This document shows, piece after piece, positions 8,112 to 16,805 of a stretch of 64,000 nucleotides of DNA. The notes under the pieces are model-generated. The model did no database searches. It saw only the letters and a program-made list of their open reading frames with translations, and had not been told where the DNA came from. Every line of letters begins with the position of its first letter. Position 1 is the first letter of the stretch. Both the position numbers and the translations under genes were made by a program. The stretch comes from Virgibacillus_P tibetensis (GTDB taxonomy: Bacteria; Bacillota; Bacilli; Bacillales; Amphibacillaceae), in NCBI RefSeq assembly GCF_036026595.1, contig NZ_JARZFX010000007.1:1-64000 (forward strand), read 5' to 3'.

Positions 8112-8681
8112 TTATTTAGTTTGATGAGTTTGATGTGATAAGTTACTTGCTGGTAATGGTGTCACTGGTTCTAAACAAGTAATACCACAGAAACAATCTA
8201 AATCTACTGTTAAGCAAACGCCAGTTGCTTGAAGGTCTCGTATAGAGGCACCTGGGAAGAAATCACATACAGTATCTCCGCCTGGACCTGGTGTTGCTCC
8301 GCCTTCCGTAACAGGCAACAATAGTTCAAGTTTAACACAGCAGTCTTTATCGTCATTTACAAATTTCTTGGCACGGAAGATAGGGGATTCCACACATCTA
8401 AAGGCAACGTTGCCTGATTGTCCTATTGGCTTTTGAATTACTCCACTACCAATAAAAGGGTCGCAGTCACCTTTACAATATAGAATGAACGGAATGGATG
8501 TGGGACCATTACCATTACCATTTCCGGTTGGTGAAAGGAGCTGGCGAATTGAATCCTCACAGCTGGTAGTACAACAATCATCATTATTATTTACTTCATC
8601 TTGTGCATCAACGATATCTCTTACAATATCACAAACACAGTTATCAAAATCTTTGTCTCCTAGTACACTTTTACAACTCAT
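8112..8681 (-). CDS. cotZ: Spore coat/exosporium crust protein, CotZ/CotY/ExsY family
   Basis: 189 residues, rich in Cys (3, 15, 17, 36, 37, 41 and several more), the hallmark of this family, whose members cross-link into the hexagonal crust or exosporium layer in the mother cell during late sporulation. A Gly-Asn repeat at about residues 53-59 marks the linker. On the minus strand a CATAAGCTA box (plus 8717-8725) matches the SigK -10 consensus CATANNNTA, as expected for a late coat gene. Whether the orthologue is CotZ, CotY or ExsY cannot be decided. Confidence 0.88.
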   Translation of the reverse strand: MSCKSVLGDKDFDNCVCDIVRDIVDAQDEVNNNDDCCTTSCEDSIRQLLSPTGNGNGNGPTSIPFILYCKGDCDPFIGSGVIQKPIGQSGNVAFRCVESPIFRAKKFVNDDKDCCVKLELLLPVTEGGATPGPGGDTVCDFFPGASIRDLQATGVCLTVDLDCFCGITCLEPVTPLPASNLSHQTHQTK

Positions 8682-8716
8682 TAAATCTCTCTCCTTTTAA
8701 ATTTTATTTGACAATA

Positions 8717-8725
8717 TAGCTTATG
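8717..8725 (-). promoter_or_regulatory. Candidate SigK -10 element of the coat gene
   Basis: CATAAGCTA on the minus strand fits CATANNNTA exactly, about 36-44 bases before the coat protein start. A well-spaced -35 AC was not clear, so the assignment is tentative. Confidence 0.4.
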
Positions 8726-8968
8726 TGGATTGTTTGTTATGGATTGTTTAATAGTCTATTTCTAGTCAAAGATGAGCAAGTTGTCCTGTAAGAAATTAAA
8801 TGTACTACTAGTTCAGGGTACCTGCCGTTACCATCCGTTTAAAAATACATATAGATATACTATAAATCTATACAAGTCTTGTAAGGATTTACACCACCCA
8901 TAAAAAATTTAATACCTGTACACTAAATAATTTTAAATTACCTTTCTAATTTAAAATTAAGTTCAATT
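8726..8968. other. AT-rich gap between the coat gene and the metal module
   Basis: No frame with a ribosome binding site was seen. The stretch holds AT-rich runs, including the inverted repeat AATTTTAAATT / AATTTAAAATT near 8928-8956. Nothing else is supported. Confidence 0.4.
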
Positions 8969-9007
8969 AAATCTTATGCTGGCATATGCAGCATAAGATT
9001 TTTTTTT
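8969..9007 (+). terminator. Orphan intrinsic terminator upstream of the metal chaperone gene
   Basis: AAATCTTATGCTG pairs with CAGCATAAGATTT and is followed by a run of T. No + strand gene lies upstream for almost 1 kb, so it ends either an unannotated short RNA or read-through from 8066. It sits directly before the candidate regulatory palindrome of the metal module. Confidence 0.8.
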
Positions 9008-9019
9008 GACGTACGTCAA
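9006..9019. promoter_or_regulatory. 14-bp palindrome upstream of the metal module promoter
   Basis: TTGACGTACGTCAA is a perfect palindrome placed just upstream of a plausible -35 box (TTGTAA, 9028-9033). This is an activator-type position relative to the start site. The binding protein is unknown; the regulator encoded at the end of the module is one candidate. Confidence 0.45.
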
Positions 9020-9027
9020 GGAACCGA

Positions 9028-9057
9028 TTGTAAATCCCACCTATACTAGAGATAGAA
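9028..9057 (+). promoter_or_regulatory. Candidate promoter of the metal module
   Basis: TTGTAA (9028-9033), an 18-base spacer and TATACT (9052-9057) lie 22 bases before the chaperone gene start. The weak -35 box fits a promoter that needs an activator. Confidence 0.5.
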
Positions 9058-9079
9058 CAAAACAAGGGAGAGATTATAA

Positions 9080-9286
9080 ATGAAAACAATTAAATTTCAA
9101 TTAGAGCCACTTAGCTGCCCATCATGTATTAAAAAAATCGAAGGCAAGTTAGGAAAAATGTCGGGTGTAGAAGAAGTAAAGGTCATGTTTAATTCAAGTA
9201 AAGTAAAAGCCACATTTGATCAAGATAAAGTAACATCAGACGAATTAAAGTCAACTATTGATAAATTGGGTTATCCAGTTATATAG
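9080..9286 (+). CDS. Heavy-metal-associated domain protein, CopZ-like chaperone
   Basis: 68 residues forming one HMA ferredoxin-like domain. The metal site is Cys-Pro-Ser-Cys (residues 13-16), where canonical copper chaperones have MTCxxC; here the residues before it are PLSC. It should bind a soft metal ion in the cytoplasm and pass it to a P1B ATPase, very probably the product of the next gene, which has no N-terminal HMA domain of its own. A stem-loop lies between the two genes. Metal identity is not readable. Confidence 0.8.
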   Translation: MKTIKFQLEPLSCPSCIKKIEGKLGKMSGVEEVKVMFNSSKVKATFDQDKVTSDELKSTIDKLGYPVI

Positions 9287-9289
9287 ATC

Positions 9290-9319
9290 AGGGACTGCCT
9301 CCAATAGGAGGCAGTTCCT
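9290..9319 (+). terminator. Stem-loop between the chaperone and ATPase genes
   Basis: AGGGACTGCCTCC and GGAGGCAGTTCCT form a 13-bp stem with an AATA loop. No T-tract follows, so it is more likely an mRNA-processing or stabilising structure, or a partial attenuator, than a full terminator. It may set different expression levels for the small chaperone and the pump. Confidence 0.5.
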
Positions 9320-9336
9320 GCCAACCGAAAGGAGTA

Positions 9337-11235
9337 ATGAAAGTGGGTAAAATTAAAAAGGTCCATATTGTTATTGTTTCAGGAATATTATTAGTAGCGG
9401 CCTTTGTGCTTCATTGGTTAGGGCTGGATTTTTGGAAAAGTGCAGTATTAATTGCAGCAACAGTTACATCTGGTTATTCAATCGCTAAAAAAGCAATTCA
9501 ATCAGTATTAATGAAGGCGTTCAGTATAGAATTATTGGTAACAATTGCAGTTATTGGTGCTTTAATAATTGGTGAATATGTTGAGTCTGCAGCAGTTACA
9601 TTTCTATTTTTATTCGGTGCTTATTTAGAAATACGAACATTGGAAAAAACACGCTCATCACTAAGAACACTAATGGACATGGCACCACTAGAAGCAACTG
9701 TACTTAAAAACGGTGAACGTGCAATAATACCAGTTGAAGAAATAGAAAAAGGGGACCACATACTCATTCAATCAGGCGAAAAAGTTGCGATTGATGGCAA
9801 GATTGTTTCCGGTCGGGCCTTTATTAATGAGGCCACAATAACAGGGGAGTCAGTTCCTGCAAGTAAGAAGATCAAAGACCAGGTTTTTAGTGGAACTATG
9901 ATTGATAATGGTTACATTGAAGTGGAAGCGGAAAAGATTGGCGACGATACTGCTTTTGCGAAAATCATTGAATTAGTAGAAGAGGCCCAAGAAGCAAAAG
10001 CAAAAACACAGAAATTTCTCGAACGGTTTGCAACGATTTATACACCAGGGGTTATTGTCCTCTCGATTCTCGTCTTCGTCTTAACTCAACGTGTTGAGTT
10101 GGCCATAACTTTCTTAGTTATCGCATGTCCAGGAGCACTTGTCATTTCTGCGCCAGTTTCTCTAGTTGCTGGAATTGGGAATGGAGCGAAGAATGGAACA
10201 TTAATCAAGGGCGGCGAAGTAATGGAAAACCTTGCAAAGATTGATGTTCTTGTCTTTGATAAGACAGGTACGCTGACAAAAGGAAAGCCAGAGGTAACTG
10301 GAATAAAGGCATTTGGAATGGACGAAAAAGTATTATTAAAAATAACAGCTGAAGCTGAAATTATTTCCGAGCATCATCTGGGGAGAACAATCGTTAACGA
10401 AGCAGAAAAACAAGGACTTACATTAACGAACAAACCGGTTGATTTTATTGTTGAGAAAGGGCATGGACTGTATGCAAAGGTTGAAGGAAAATCAGTAGTT
10501 ATCGGTAATCGGAAGTTAGTAAGTAAAAGCAAAATAAACCTTCCACAACATGCTGAAGATTATGCAATTCAAGAAGAAAAAAGAGGCAACACAGCAATAT
10601 TTATTGGAGTAGATCATAAACTTGCCGGCATTATATCAATAGCTGATCAGGTTCGCTCAGAAGCAGCAGATACGATAAAAAAATTAAAAGCTGCTGGAAT
10701 TAAGCAAACAGTGATGCTTACAGGTGACAATAAACATACTGCAGAGAAGGTAGCAGCACAGCTTGGAATAGATCACGTATTTGCTGAGATGTTACCTGAG
10801 GATAAAGTAAATCACATCAAACGATTGAAAGCAGAAGGTTATAAAGTGGCCATGGTTGGTGACGGTATCAATGATGCACCCGCAATTGCATTAGCAGATG
10901 TTGGACTTGCGATGGGGGCAGCTTGTACAGACGCCGCAATGGAAACTGCCGATGTCGTGTTAATGGCTGATAAGTTAAGCAAAATTCCTTATGCTTATGA
11001 ATTAGCTAAAGCAACAGTAAGCAATATGAAGCAAAACATGCTCTTCGCTGTAGGAACTGTAGCATTATTGTTGGCAGGAGTACTTTTAGGAAAAATATTC
11101 TTAGCATCGGGTATGCTCATCCATGAATTAAGTGTTCTACTAGTTATTCTGAACGCAATACGATTAGTACGGTATAAGCAGTGTAAACAGAATTCTGGTA
11201 AGGAGTTTGAAGAAATAATTCCTGAAGTAAACTAA
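9337..11235 (+). CDS. P1B-type heavy-metal-transporting ATPase with CPG motif
   Basis: 632 residues. P-type ATPase landmarks: TGES actuator motif, DKTGT with phosphorylated Asp308, MLTGDN and GDGINDAP. The transmembrane metal motif is Cys-Pro-Gly (Cys264) instead of CPC, and the last helix region has HELSVLLVILNA. Together these resemble P1B4-like pumps (PfeT/ZosA, FrvA, CoaT groups) that export Fe(II), Zn or Co rather than Cu(I). No N-terminal HMA domain is present; the domain is encoded separately upstream. ATG 9337 is very close to the GGAG site; the in-frame GTG at 9343 is better spaced and may be the true start. Confidence 0.85.
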   Translation: MKVGKIKKVHIVIVSGILLVAAFVLHWLGLDFWKSAVLIAATVTSGYSIAKKAIQSVLMKAFSIELLVTIAVIGALIIGEYVESAAVTFLFLFGAYLEIRTLEKTRSSLRTLMDMAPLEATVLKNGERAIIPVEEIEKGDHILIQSGEKVAIDGKIVSGRAFINEATITGESVPASKKIKDQVFSGTMIDNGYIEVEAEKIGDDTAFAKIIELVEEAQEAKAKTQKFLERFATIYTPGVIVLSILVFVLTQRVELAITFLVIACPGALVISAPVSLVAGIGNGAKNGTLIKGGEVMENLAKIDVLVFDKTGTLTKGKPEVTGIKAFGMDEKVLLKITAEAEIISEHHLGRTIVNEAEKQGLTLTNKPVDFIVEKGHGLYAKVEGKSVVIGNRKLVSKSKINLPQHAEDYAIQEEKRGNTAIFIGVDHKLAGIISIADQVRSEAADTIKKLKAAGIKQTVMLTGDNKHTAEKVAAQLGIDHVFAEMLPEDKVNHIKRLKAEGYKVAMVGDGINDAPAIALADVGLAMGAACTDAAMETADVVLMADKLSKIPYAYELAKATVSNMKQNMLFAVGTVALLLAGVLLGKIFLASGMLIHELSVLLVILNAIRLVRYKQCKQNSGKEFEEIIPEVN

Positions 11236-11250
11236 TTTATTGGAGTAAAG

Positions 11251-11928
11251 GTGGTTTGTATGAAGGAAGTTCTTATAATAAATCAGAAGAAATCAATGTT
11301 TGACTTGTTGGTAACATACTTGAAGCCGCATCATTATCAATGTCATAAAGAAAAGAGAGCATGCGAAGCTTTGTTTTCTTTAAAGGAGCATAGATACGAT
11401 ATTGTTTTAATGGATATTAGTACAGGCGACAGAAAAGAATTCGAATTCTGCAATGAAATCAAACGTATTTCAAACGTACCTGTTATCCTGATTGCAGCCT
11501 GCGAGCAAAGAGATGCAATTATTGGTGGGCTGCAATCAGGAGCAGATGACTATATTACGCTCCCCTTAAGTGCAACCGACCTACTAGTAAGAATGCAAGT
11601 TGTATTATGTAAAAGTAATCAGAAACCTATCATAGAGGCAAATGGTTTAAAGTGGAATGAGGCTTGCTATAAGCTTACTTACAATAACAAACCAATTAAA
11701 TTAACACCGAAAGAGTTTTCCATCATTGGCCATTTAATGAGGCATAAAAACCAAGTTTTCGCCAGAGAGCAGTTAATTGAATTAATTTGGGGATTTAACT
11801 CACATACGGAAGGAAGAACCATTGATTCACATGTTAGAAATATGAGGGAAAAGATTCGTCATGAAGGCTATCCAATTGATGAGCATTTCAAAACTGTTTG
11901 GGGTGTAGGTTACCAGTGGGTAAGCTAA
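11251..11928 (+). CDS. OmpR-type response regulator with a degenerate receiver domain
   Basis: 225 residues from GTG 11251 (or 222 from ATG 11260, also with a good site). The C-terminal winged helix (KLTPKEFSIIGHLM … GRTIDSHVRNMREKIR … WGVGYQWV) is intact. The receiver keeps the phospho-acceptor Asp in VLMDIS, but the acidic pair after the first strand is replaced (IINQKKS), the Thr position is Ala (LIAAC) and the invariant Lys is Leu (YITLPLS). No histidine kinase gene is nearby. It probably acts without normal phosphorylation and may regulate the metal module it follows by 15 bases. Confidence 0.8.
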   Translation: MVCMKEVLIINQKKSMFDLLVTYLKPHHYQCHKEKRACEALFSLKEHRYDIVLMDISTGDRKEFEFCNEIKRISNVPVILIAACEQRDAIIGGLQSGADDYITLPLSATDLLVRMQVVLCKSNQKPIIEANGLKWNEACYKLTYNNKPIKLTPKEFSIIGHLMRHKNQVFAREQLIELIWGFNSHTEGRTIDSHVRNMREKIRHEGYPIDEHFKTVWGVGYQWVS

Positions 11929-11940
11929 TGGGAATGAAGA

Positions 11941-11970
11941 AGAAACAGACTCGTACTTGAGTCTGTTTCT
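11941..11970. terminator. Bidirectional terminator between convergent genes
   Basis: AGAAACAGACTC pairs with GAGTCTGTTTCT, 12 bp, loop GTACTT. It separates the response regulator and the cupredoxin lipoprotein genes. Confidence 0.75.
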
Positions 11971-11976
11971 AATTGG

Positions 11977-12402
11977 TTATACTACAACTAATGTTGCTGT
12001 CATCAGAGCATGACCTTCACCACAGAATATATTGCAATAAATCGTGTATTCGCCCGGCTCTTCAGGTTTGAAGGTTGCTTCACCTTCACCCTGAAGGTTA
12101 ACGCCAAATTCGTCAATCGAAATTCCGTGATGACCTTCTTCATTAATAAGTGTAATTTTAACTTCTTCGCCAGCCTTCACTGTATATACATCTTGATCTA
12201 AGTCAAAGTCTGTTGCTATGACAGTTACATTATTATCAGGGGTAGTTTCCTCAGCAGAGGCTCCTGTATCTTCTGTTTCTTCTGCAACCTCATCAGCCCC
12301 GCTTGTATCGTCAGTCTCATTTGCTGAACTATTATCACTGCCACAAGCTGCAAGAACTAAAATAAATCCTAGAAATAGTGTAGCTAATAAACTTTTTTTC
12401 AT
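11977..12402 (-). CDS. CuA-like cupredoxin lipoprotein
   Basis: 141 residues. A lipoprotein signal peptide ends in LAAC, followed by a Ser/Thr/Glu-rich linker and one cupredoxin domain. The metal site reads CNIFCGEGHALM, i.e. Cys-x3-Cys-x3-His-x2-Met, with an upstream His in EGHHG. This is the full ligand set of the binuclear CuA centre of cytochrome oxidase subunit II, but the two TM helices of subunit II are missing. It could carry electrons or deliver copper to an oxidase at the outer membrane face. Monocistronic; its placement against the metal module may be coincidence. Confidence 0.8.
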   Translation of the reverse strand: MKKSLLATLFLGFILVLAACGSDNSSANETDDTSGADEVAEETEDTGASAEETTPDNNVTVIATDFDLDQDVYTVKAGEEVKITLINEEGHHGISIDEFGVNLQGEGEATFKPEEPGEYTIYCNIFCGEGHALMTATLVVV

Positions 12403-12536
12403 AATAATTTCCTCCTATTATCTTATAATTAACACCTTTACAATAGTAATTATAGATAATAAATGTCCATTTTTTATAGAGAATTAGTGCCAAATTAATG
12501 AACAATACAGAACATCAATCAGCACGGGCGAAAACA

Positions 12537-13481
12537 TCAGAAATTAAAATCAACCGTTGTATTCTCTTGGTTCTCAAATTCCTTCATATACTTTATTCTT
12601 CGTTGTGCAGAAGTTTGGCTTACTTGTTCATCTGCGTGATAGGACGAACGTACAAGTGGACCGGACTCACAATGAGTAAACCCTTTATTAATTGCAATTT
12701 CTTTTAACTCAGCAAATTCATCTGGATGGTAGTACCGTTCAACTAAAAGATGTTTCTTTGTTGGCTGCAAGTATTGACCGATCGTCATGATATCAACATT
12801 ATGTGCTAATAGATCATCCATTGCTTGAATAATTTCATCTTTTGTCTCACCCAATCCGACCATAATGCTGGATTTAGTAGGTGTAGTTGGAGCAATTTCC
12901 TTAACACGCTGCAACAGCTGCAGTGATCTGTCATACATTGCCCGTGCCCGTACACGCTTGGTCAAACGTCTTACGGTTTCGATATTGTGATTGAAGATAT
13001 CTGGTTTGCTGTCCATTAATGTGTGTAAACTCTTGTAATCACCTTTCATATCTGAAGGTAGAATTTCAATTGTGCAGCCAGGGTTTGCTCTACGAATGGC
13101 CCGAACTGTTTCTGCAAAAACTGCAGCACCTCCATCCTCTAAATCGTCACGGGCAACTGCTGTAACTACAGCATGCTTTAACCCCATAATGGCGACGGAT
13201 TCAGCAACTCTCTCAGGCTCTCCCCAATCTAACTCATTTGGAAGGCCGGTTTTTACTGCACAAAAGCGGCAACCCCGTGTACATGTATCGCCTAAAATCA
13301 TGAATGTAGCAGTTTTTCGCTCACTCCAGCATTCATGAATATTGGGGCACCTCGCTTCTTCACATACGGTGTTTAAATTTTTCTCACGCATTAATTTCTT
13401 TAATCCGTTAAAGCTTTTATTTGTATTAATTTTTGTTTTCAGCCATTCAGGCTTTCTTATGTATTCCTGTTGTTTTGTCAT
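12537..13481 (-). CDS. lipA: Lipoyl synthase
   Basis: 314 residues, radical-SAM enzyme that inserts two sulfurs into octanoyl groups bound to E2 or GcvH proteins. Both iron-sulfur clusters are visible: the auxiliary cluster Cys40/45/51 (CEEARCPNIHEC) and the radical-SAM CxxxCxxC at Cys67/71/74 (CTRGCRFC). The C-terminal RSSY motif is present. The gene starts inside the stop of lipM (TAATG, 1-nt overlap), so octanoyl transfer and sulfur insertion are co-expressed. Confidence 0.96.
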   Translation of the reverse strand: MTKQQEYIRKPEWLKTKINTNKSFNGLKKLMREKNLNTVCEEARCPNIHECWSERKTATFMILGDTCTRGCRFCAVKTGLPNELDWGEPERVAESVAIMGLKHAVVTAVARDDLEDGGAAVFAETVRAIRRANPGCTIEILPSDMKGDYKSLHTLMDSKPDIFNHNIETVRRLTKRVRARAMYDRSLQLLQRVKEIAPTTPTKSSIMVGLGETKDEIIQAMDDLLAHNVDIMTIGQYLQPTKKHLLVERYYHPDEFAELKEIAINKGFTHCESGPLVRSSYHADEQVSQTSAQRRIKYMKEFENQENTTVDFNF

Positions 13482-14317
13482 TACCCATCAATCCCTTCTT
13501 TGATCTTTCCAGTTTGCATAGGTTGCGCGTATTTTGAACTCGCTAACTCATATACTTCTTCCCACTGGTCCGGAGTTAGTGATATAGGTTGAAGAGTTAC
13601 ATCTAAACCATTCTCAAATCCTTTGCGGAAAGCTGTTTTTACTTCGTCAAATGGAACTGGCCTGCCGGTTAGTTGGTTAATTGTCGATGCCTTTTGAAAA
13701 AATTCCTTGCGTTTTCTCTGTTTTATTTTTTCAGATGGGAAGATAAACAGGTCAAAGAGCATTTCATCATTAATATGAAGTGGAATTGATCCGTGCTGCA
13801 GTAAGACCCCATTCCTTCTTGTTTGGGCGTTGCCGGATATCTTCTTGTCGTCAACTGTCAACTCATAGAAAGCAGTTTTTTCAAAGCAGACAGCGGTTTC
13901 ATTTTTATCTGGTTTTCCACTTGGAATAGCATAGGTTGCCTGAATACCAAGGTTTTTGTAGCCTTCTAAAATACCCCTTGATAAAACATGATAAGCTTCC
14001 CGAATGGACCTGGGTATGCCTGGATGCTGTTCGGAAATGACAATACTGTATGTTAGTTCATCATCATGAAGTACTGCGCTACCACCAGTCAAACGTCTTA
14101 CAAATTGGCCGTTATGAGCTTCCAACGCTTGAAGATCAATTTTACCTTCTGTCTTTTGAAAATGGCCAACGGAAAGACTGGGGGAAGACCATCGATAAAA
14201 CCGTAGTGTGGGAGGAATCCTGCCCTCCCGGTGCCAATTAAGTAATGCCTCATCCAATGCCATATTAGTAGCAGCATCATGAAATCCAGTGTCCAAAAAA
14301 CCCCATTCATCTGTCAT
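13481..14317 (-). CDS. lipM: Octanoyltransferase LipM
   Basis: 278 residues, exactly the size of B. subtilis LipM, of the lipoate-protein ligase A fold. It moves octanoate from octanoyl-ACP to GcvH via a Cys thioester. Seen: RRLTGGSAVLH (74-84) binding loop, likely nucleophile Cys144 (TAVCFEK), and Lys159 in KKISGNAQ. The ATG follows GGGAGCGG. It is coupled to lipA downstream. LipL-type amidotransferase must lie elsewhere if the B. subtilis pathway is complete. Confidence 0.9.
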   Translation of the reverse strand: MTDEWGFLDTGFHDAATNMALDEALLNWHREGRIPPTLRFYRWSSPSLSVGHFQKTEGKIDLQALEAHNGQFVRRLTGGSAVLHDDELTYSIVISEQHPGIPRSIREAYHVLSRGILEGYKNLGIQATYAIPSGKPDKNETAVCFEKTAFYELTVDDKKISGNAQTRRNGVLLQHGSIPLHINDEMLFDLFIFPSEKIKQRKRKEFFQKASTINQLTGRPVPFDEVKTAFRKGFENGLDVTLQPISLTPDQWEEVYELASSKYAQPMQTGKIKEGIDG

Positions 14318-14374
14318 ATAAACCGCTCCCTTTAAATTAGATTATAGAGTCATACAAGTACTGCAAAAACAACT

Positions 14375-15172
14375 TTATAGTTCATCACTGTACCATTTGA
14401 AATAGCCCAATTCTATAGATGTATATACAGCAAAACCAAACGTTACTAACAGGATTACTGGAAAAGCCCAGTCCTTTTTAGCAATTACTAAACGCCGGTA
14501 AAATGATCGATTTTTATCCCCTGTAAAGCCCTTTGATTCCATCGCGACCGCGGTTCTTTCTGCCTTTCGAATAGCACTTGCAAGTAGCGGAATAGCATAA
14601 CGTTTGTATTGATGAAATCTATCCTTCCATGTTAGAGCTTGATTCACTCCGCGTATACGGTGAGCAGCGTGTATGATTGATAATTCATCCTTCATCATTG
14701 GTAAAAATCGATAGCCTGCTAGTACACCGTACGCAATTTTTGGTGGCAACTTCAGCTGTTGTATAAGACTTAAAATAAAATCAACAATATTTGTTGTGAA
14801 AATAAACAATAAAGAGAGTGATGCAACACTCATCACTCGTAGAGATAAAGCGAGAGCTGTTAAGAATGATTCTTTAGGAAATTCCATTGTAAAGACAGCA
14901 ATAACTTCGTTCGGATTATTAGGTGTATCAGCGAAAACGAGTGTAGTCCAAAACATTCCGAATGCAAGTATCGAAAAAGGTATGAAATACAACATGTACT
15001 TCTTCCAATCGACTTTACCACCAAGAAAAGTAAGAGCTATAGTACAGATCATAAAAAGAAGTGGTGTTATTGGATCGAAAATAAGTGCTAGTAAAACAAC
15101 AAGCAGCATGATAGTTAAGGCTTTTATACTGGGATTAAGGTCATGTAGAAACATATTGGACTTCCTTTTCAT
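14375..15172 (-). CDS. ykoC: ECF transporter transmembrane (T) component, YkoC
   Basis: 265 residues with five to six membrane helices and the EcfT coupling helix AIRKAERTAVAMESKGF, which docks on the ATPases. It overlaps ykoD by 32 nt and is the last gene of the ykoFEDC cluster behind a THI-box. In B. subtilis this cluster imports the thiamine precursor hydroxymethylpyrimidine or thiamine. No obvious terminator separates it from lipM 58 bases on. Confidence 0.88.
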   Translation of the reverse strand: MKRKSNMFLHDLNPSIKALTIMLLVVLLALIFDPITPLLFMICTIALTFLGGKVDWKKYMLYFIPFSILAFGMFWTTLVFADTPNNPNEVIAVFTMEFPKESFLTALALSLRVMSVASLSLLFIFTTNIVDFILSLIQQLKLPPKIAYGVLAGYRFLPMMKDELSIIHAAHRIRGVNQALTWKDRFHQYKRYAIPLLASAIRKAERTAVAMESKGFTGDKNRSFYRRLVIAKKDWAFPVILLVTFGFAVYTSIELGYFKWYSDEL

Positions 15173-16805
15173 AGATTCTTTTTAATTGAATGGGTAAAGG
15201 CAATTGCAGCTGCCATTGTTCTAACTTATCAGCAGGCATACCCCATAGCTGATCAGGTGTGCAATCAGCGACGAGCTGTCCATTATCCATTACAATTACC
15301 CTAGTTGCATACTGATTAACAATCTCCATATCATGAGTAATCATTGCAATAGTCGTCCCACGATCGTACCGGTCTTGTAAAAGTTTCATTAGTTCCATAT
15401 TTGAATGTGCGTCCTGTCCAAAAGTGGGCTCATCCAGTAAAAGCATATGCTGGTTATCAATAATCATGGTTGCTACACTTAATCTTCGTTTCTGACCTTG
15501 ACTAAGCGAGTAGGGGTGTTCATTAGTCAATCTAATGAGCCCGCAAACTTCCAAGATTGCATTAACACTTACAGTTAATTTTTTTTCAGGAATTCCTTTA
15601 ATACGCGGACTAAAAGCAACTTCATCAAAAACAGTATTTGTAATGAATTGATGCTCCGGATTTTGAAATACAAAGCCAATTTCATCCCGTAAATTAGATT
15701 CCTTCCAGTTTTTCAGTGATTTTCCCTTCACCTTAATGATTCCAGATGTCGGTTTCTGAATCCCTGCAAGTATGCGTAGTAAGGATGTTTTTCCACTGCC
15801 ATTGGCACCCACTATGGCTATAAATTCTCCCTGATAGACATTTAGCGAAATATTGCGGATGATTTGCTGTTTTTTACTGAACCAGGAAATATCGGAAGCC
15901 TCTGCAAAAACTTCTGATGTTGCATAGTTATTTTGCGTATACGCTTCCCATTCTGTCGGTATCCATAAGTGGGCCTGTTTTGAAAAATCATCTAACGTAA
16001 GTGGTACAGTTGCTAACCCGTCGTCTAAATGGTTTATTAGATACTGTGTTACTTTAGGGATCCAAATACCTTCCGATTCAAGTTCATGAAACTTATCTTT
16101 AATTGCTTTTCGCAAGGATCCATCGTAAAAAACCTCTCCTCGGCTGTTCAGCAGTACACATCTCTCAGTTAATTCTGTCCAGCCATCTAATTGATGCTCA
16201 ATAATTAAAAGGGCACAATTGGTTTTCTTTTTTAAACGTTGAATAGTTAGAATTAAATCTTTTGTAGCAACGGGATCCAAATTAGCGGTTGGTTCATCTA
16301 AAATGAGTAAGGATGGTTCCAACGCAAGAATACAAGCTAGTGCAAGTTTTTGCTTCTGTCCGCCAGACAAAGTAGCTATTGGAAGTTTTTTATATGGAAG
16401 CATATCTACTAGCATTAAAGATTCATCCACTTTATCCTCCATCAGTTCATTGGGAATACGTATATTCTCCAGGCCAAAAGCTACTTCATCTTCAACAGTT
16501 TGCATACAAAATTGCGTTTCAGGGTCCTGAAAAACCACCCCAACAGATTGACTTAGTTCACCAGGGTTATAGTCAGTAGTCTTTTTACCATTAATAAAAA
16601 CAAGTCCATTCATCTCTCCATCCAATTCACGCGGATAAAGTCCATTTAAACAGGATGTCAATGTGCTTTTACCACAACCACTTGGTCCAAGAAGTAATAT
16701 GCTCTCCCCGTGTTCCATCTCGAAGCTTATGTTCGATAGTGTGTCTTCATTGAGATGGGTTTCAAATCGTAAACTAAGCTGCTCGATTTTTAAAAAGGGT
16801 GTCAT
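15141..16805 (-). CDS. ykoD: ECF transporter duplicated ATPase, YkoD
   Basis: 554 residues with two fused ABC ATPase domains. First half: Walker A GPSGCGKST, signature LSGGQKQ, Walker B LLILDEPT. Second half: Walker A GANGSGKTS, signature LSQGQKR, Walker B LLLDEPT. This replaces the EcfA1/EcfA2 pair of ordinary ECF transporters. It overlaps ykoE at its start (4 nt) and ykoC at its end, so the complex is made from one coupled message. Confidence 0.92.
   Translation of the reverse strand: MTPFLKIEQLSLRFETHLNEDTLSNISFEMEHGESILLLGPSGCGKSTLTSCLNGLYPRELDGEMNGLVFINGKKTTDYNPGELSQSVGVVFQDPETQFCMQTVEDEVAFGLENIRIPNELMEDKVDESLMLVDMLPYKKLPIATLSGGQKQKLALACILALEPSLLILDEPTANLDPVATKDLILTIQRLKKKTNCALLIIEHQLDGWTELTERCVLLNSRGEVFYDGSLRKAIKDKFHELESEGIWIPKVTQYLINHLDDGLATVPLTLDDFSKQAHLWIPTEWEAYTQNNYATSEVFAEASDISWFSKKQQIIRNISLNVYQGEFIAIVGANGSGKTSLLRILAGIQKPTSGIIKVKGKSLKNWKESNLRDEIGFVFQNPEHQFITNTVFDEVAFSPRIKGIPEKKLTVSVNAILEVCGLIRLTNEHPYSLSQGQKRRLSVATMIIDNQHMLLLDEPTFGQDAHSNMELMKLLQDRYDRGTTIAMITHDMEIVNQYATRVIVMDNGQLVADCTPDQLWGMPADKLEQWQLQLPLPIQLKRIYEKEVQYVST

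Noticed and set aside
8485..8700. Frame antisense to the spore coat gene
   Set aside because: Shadow of a gene with biased codons; no signals of its own.
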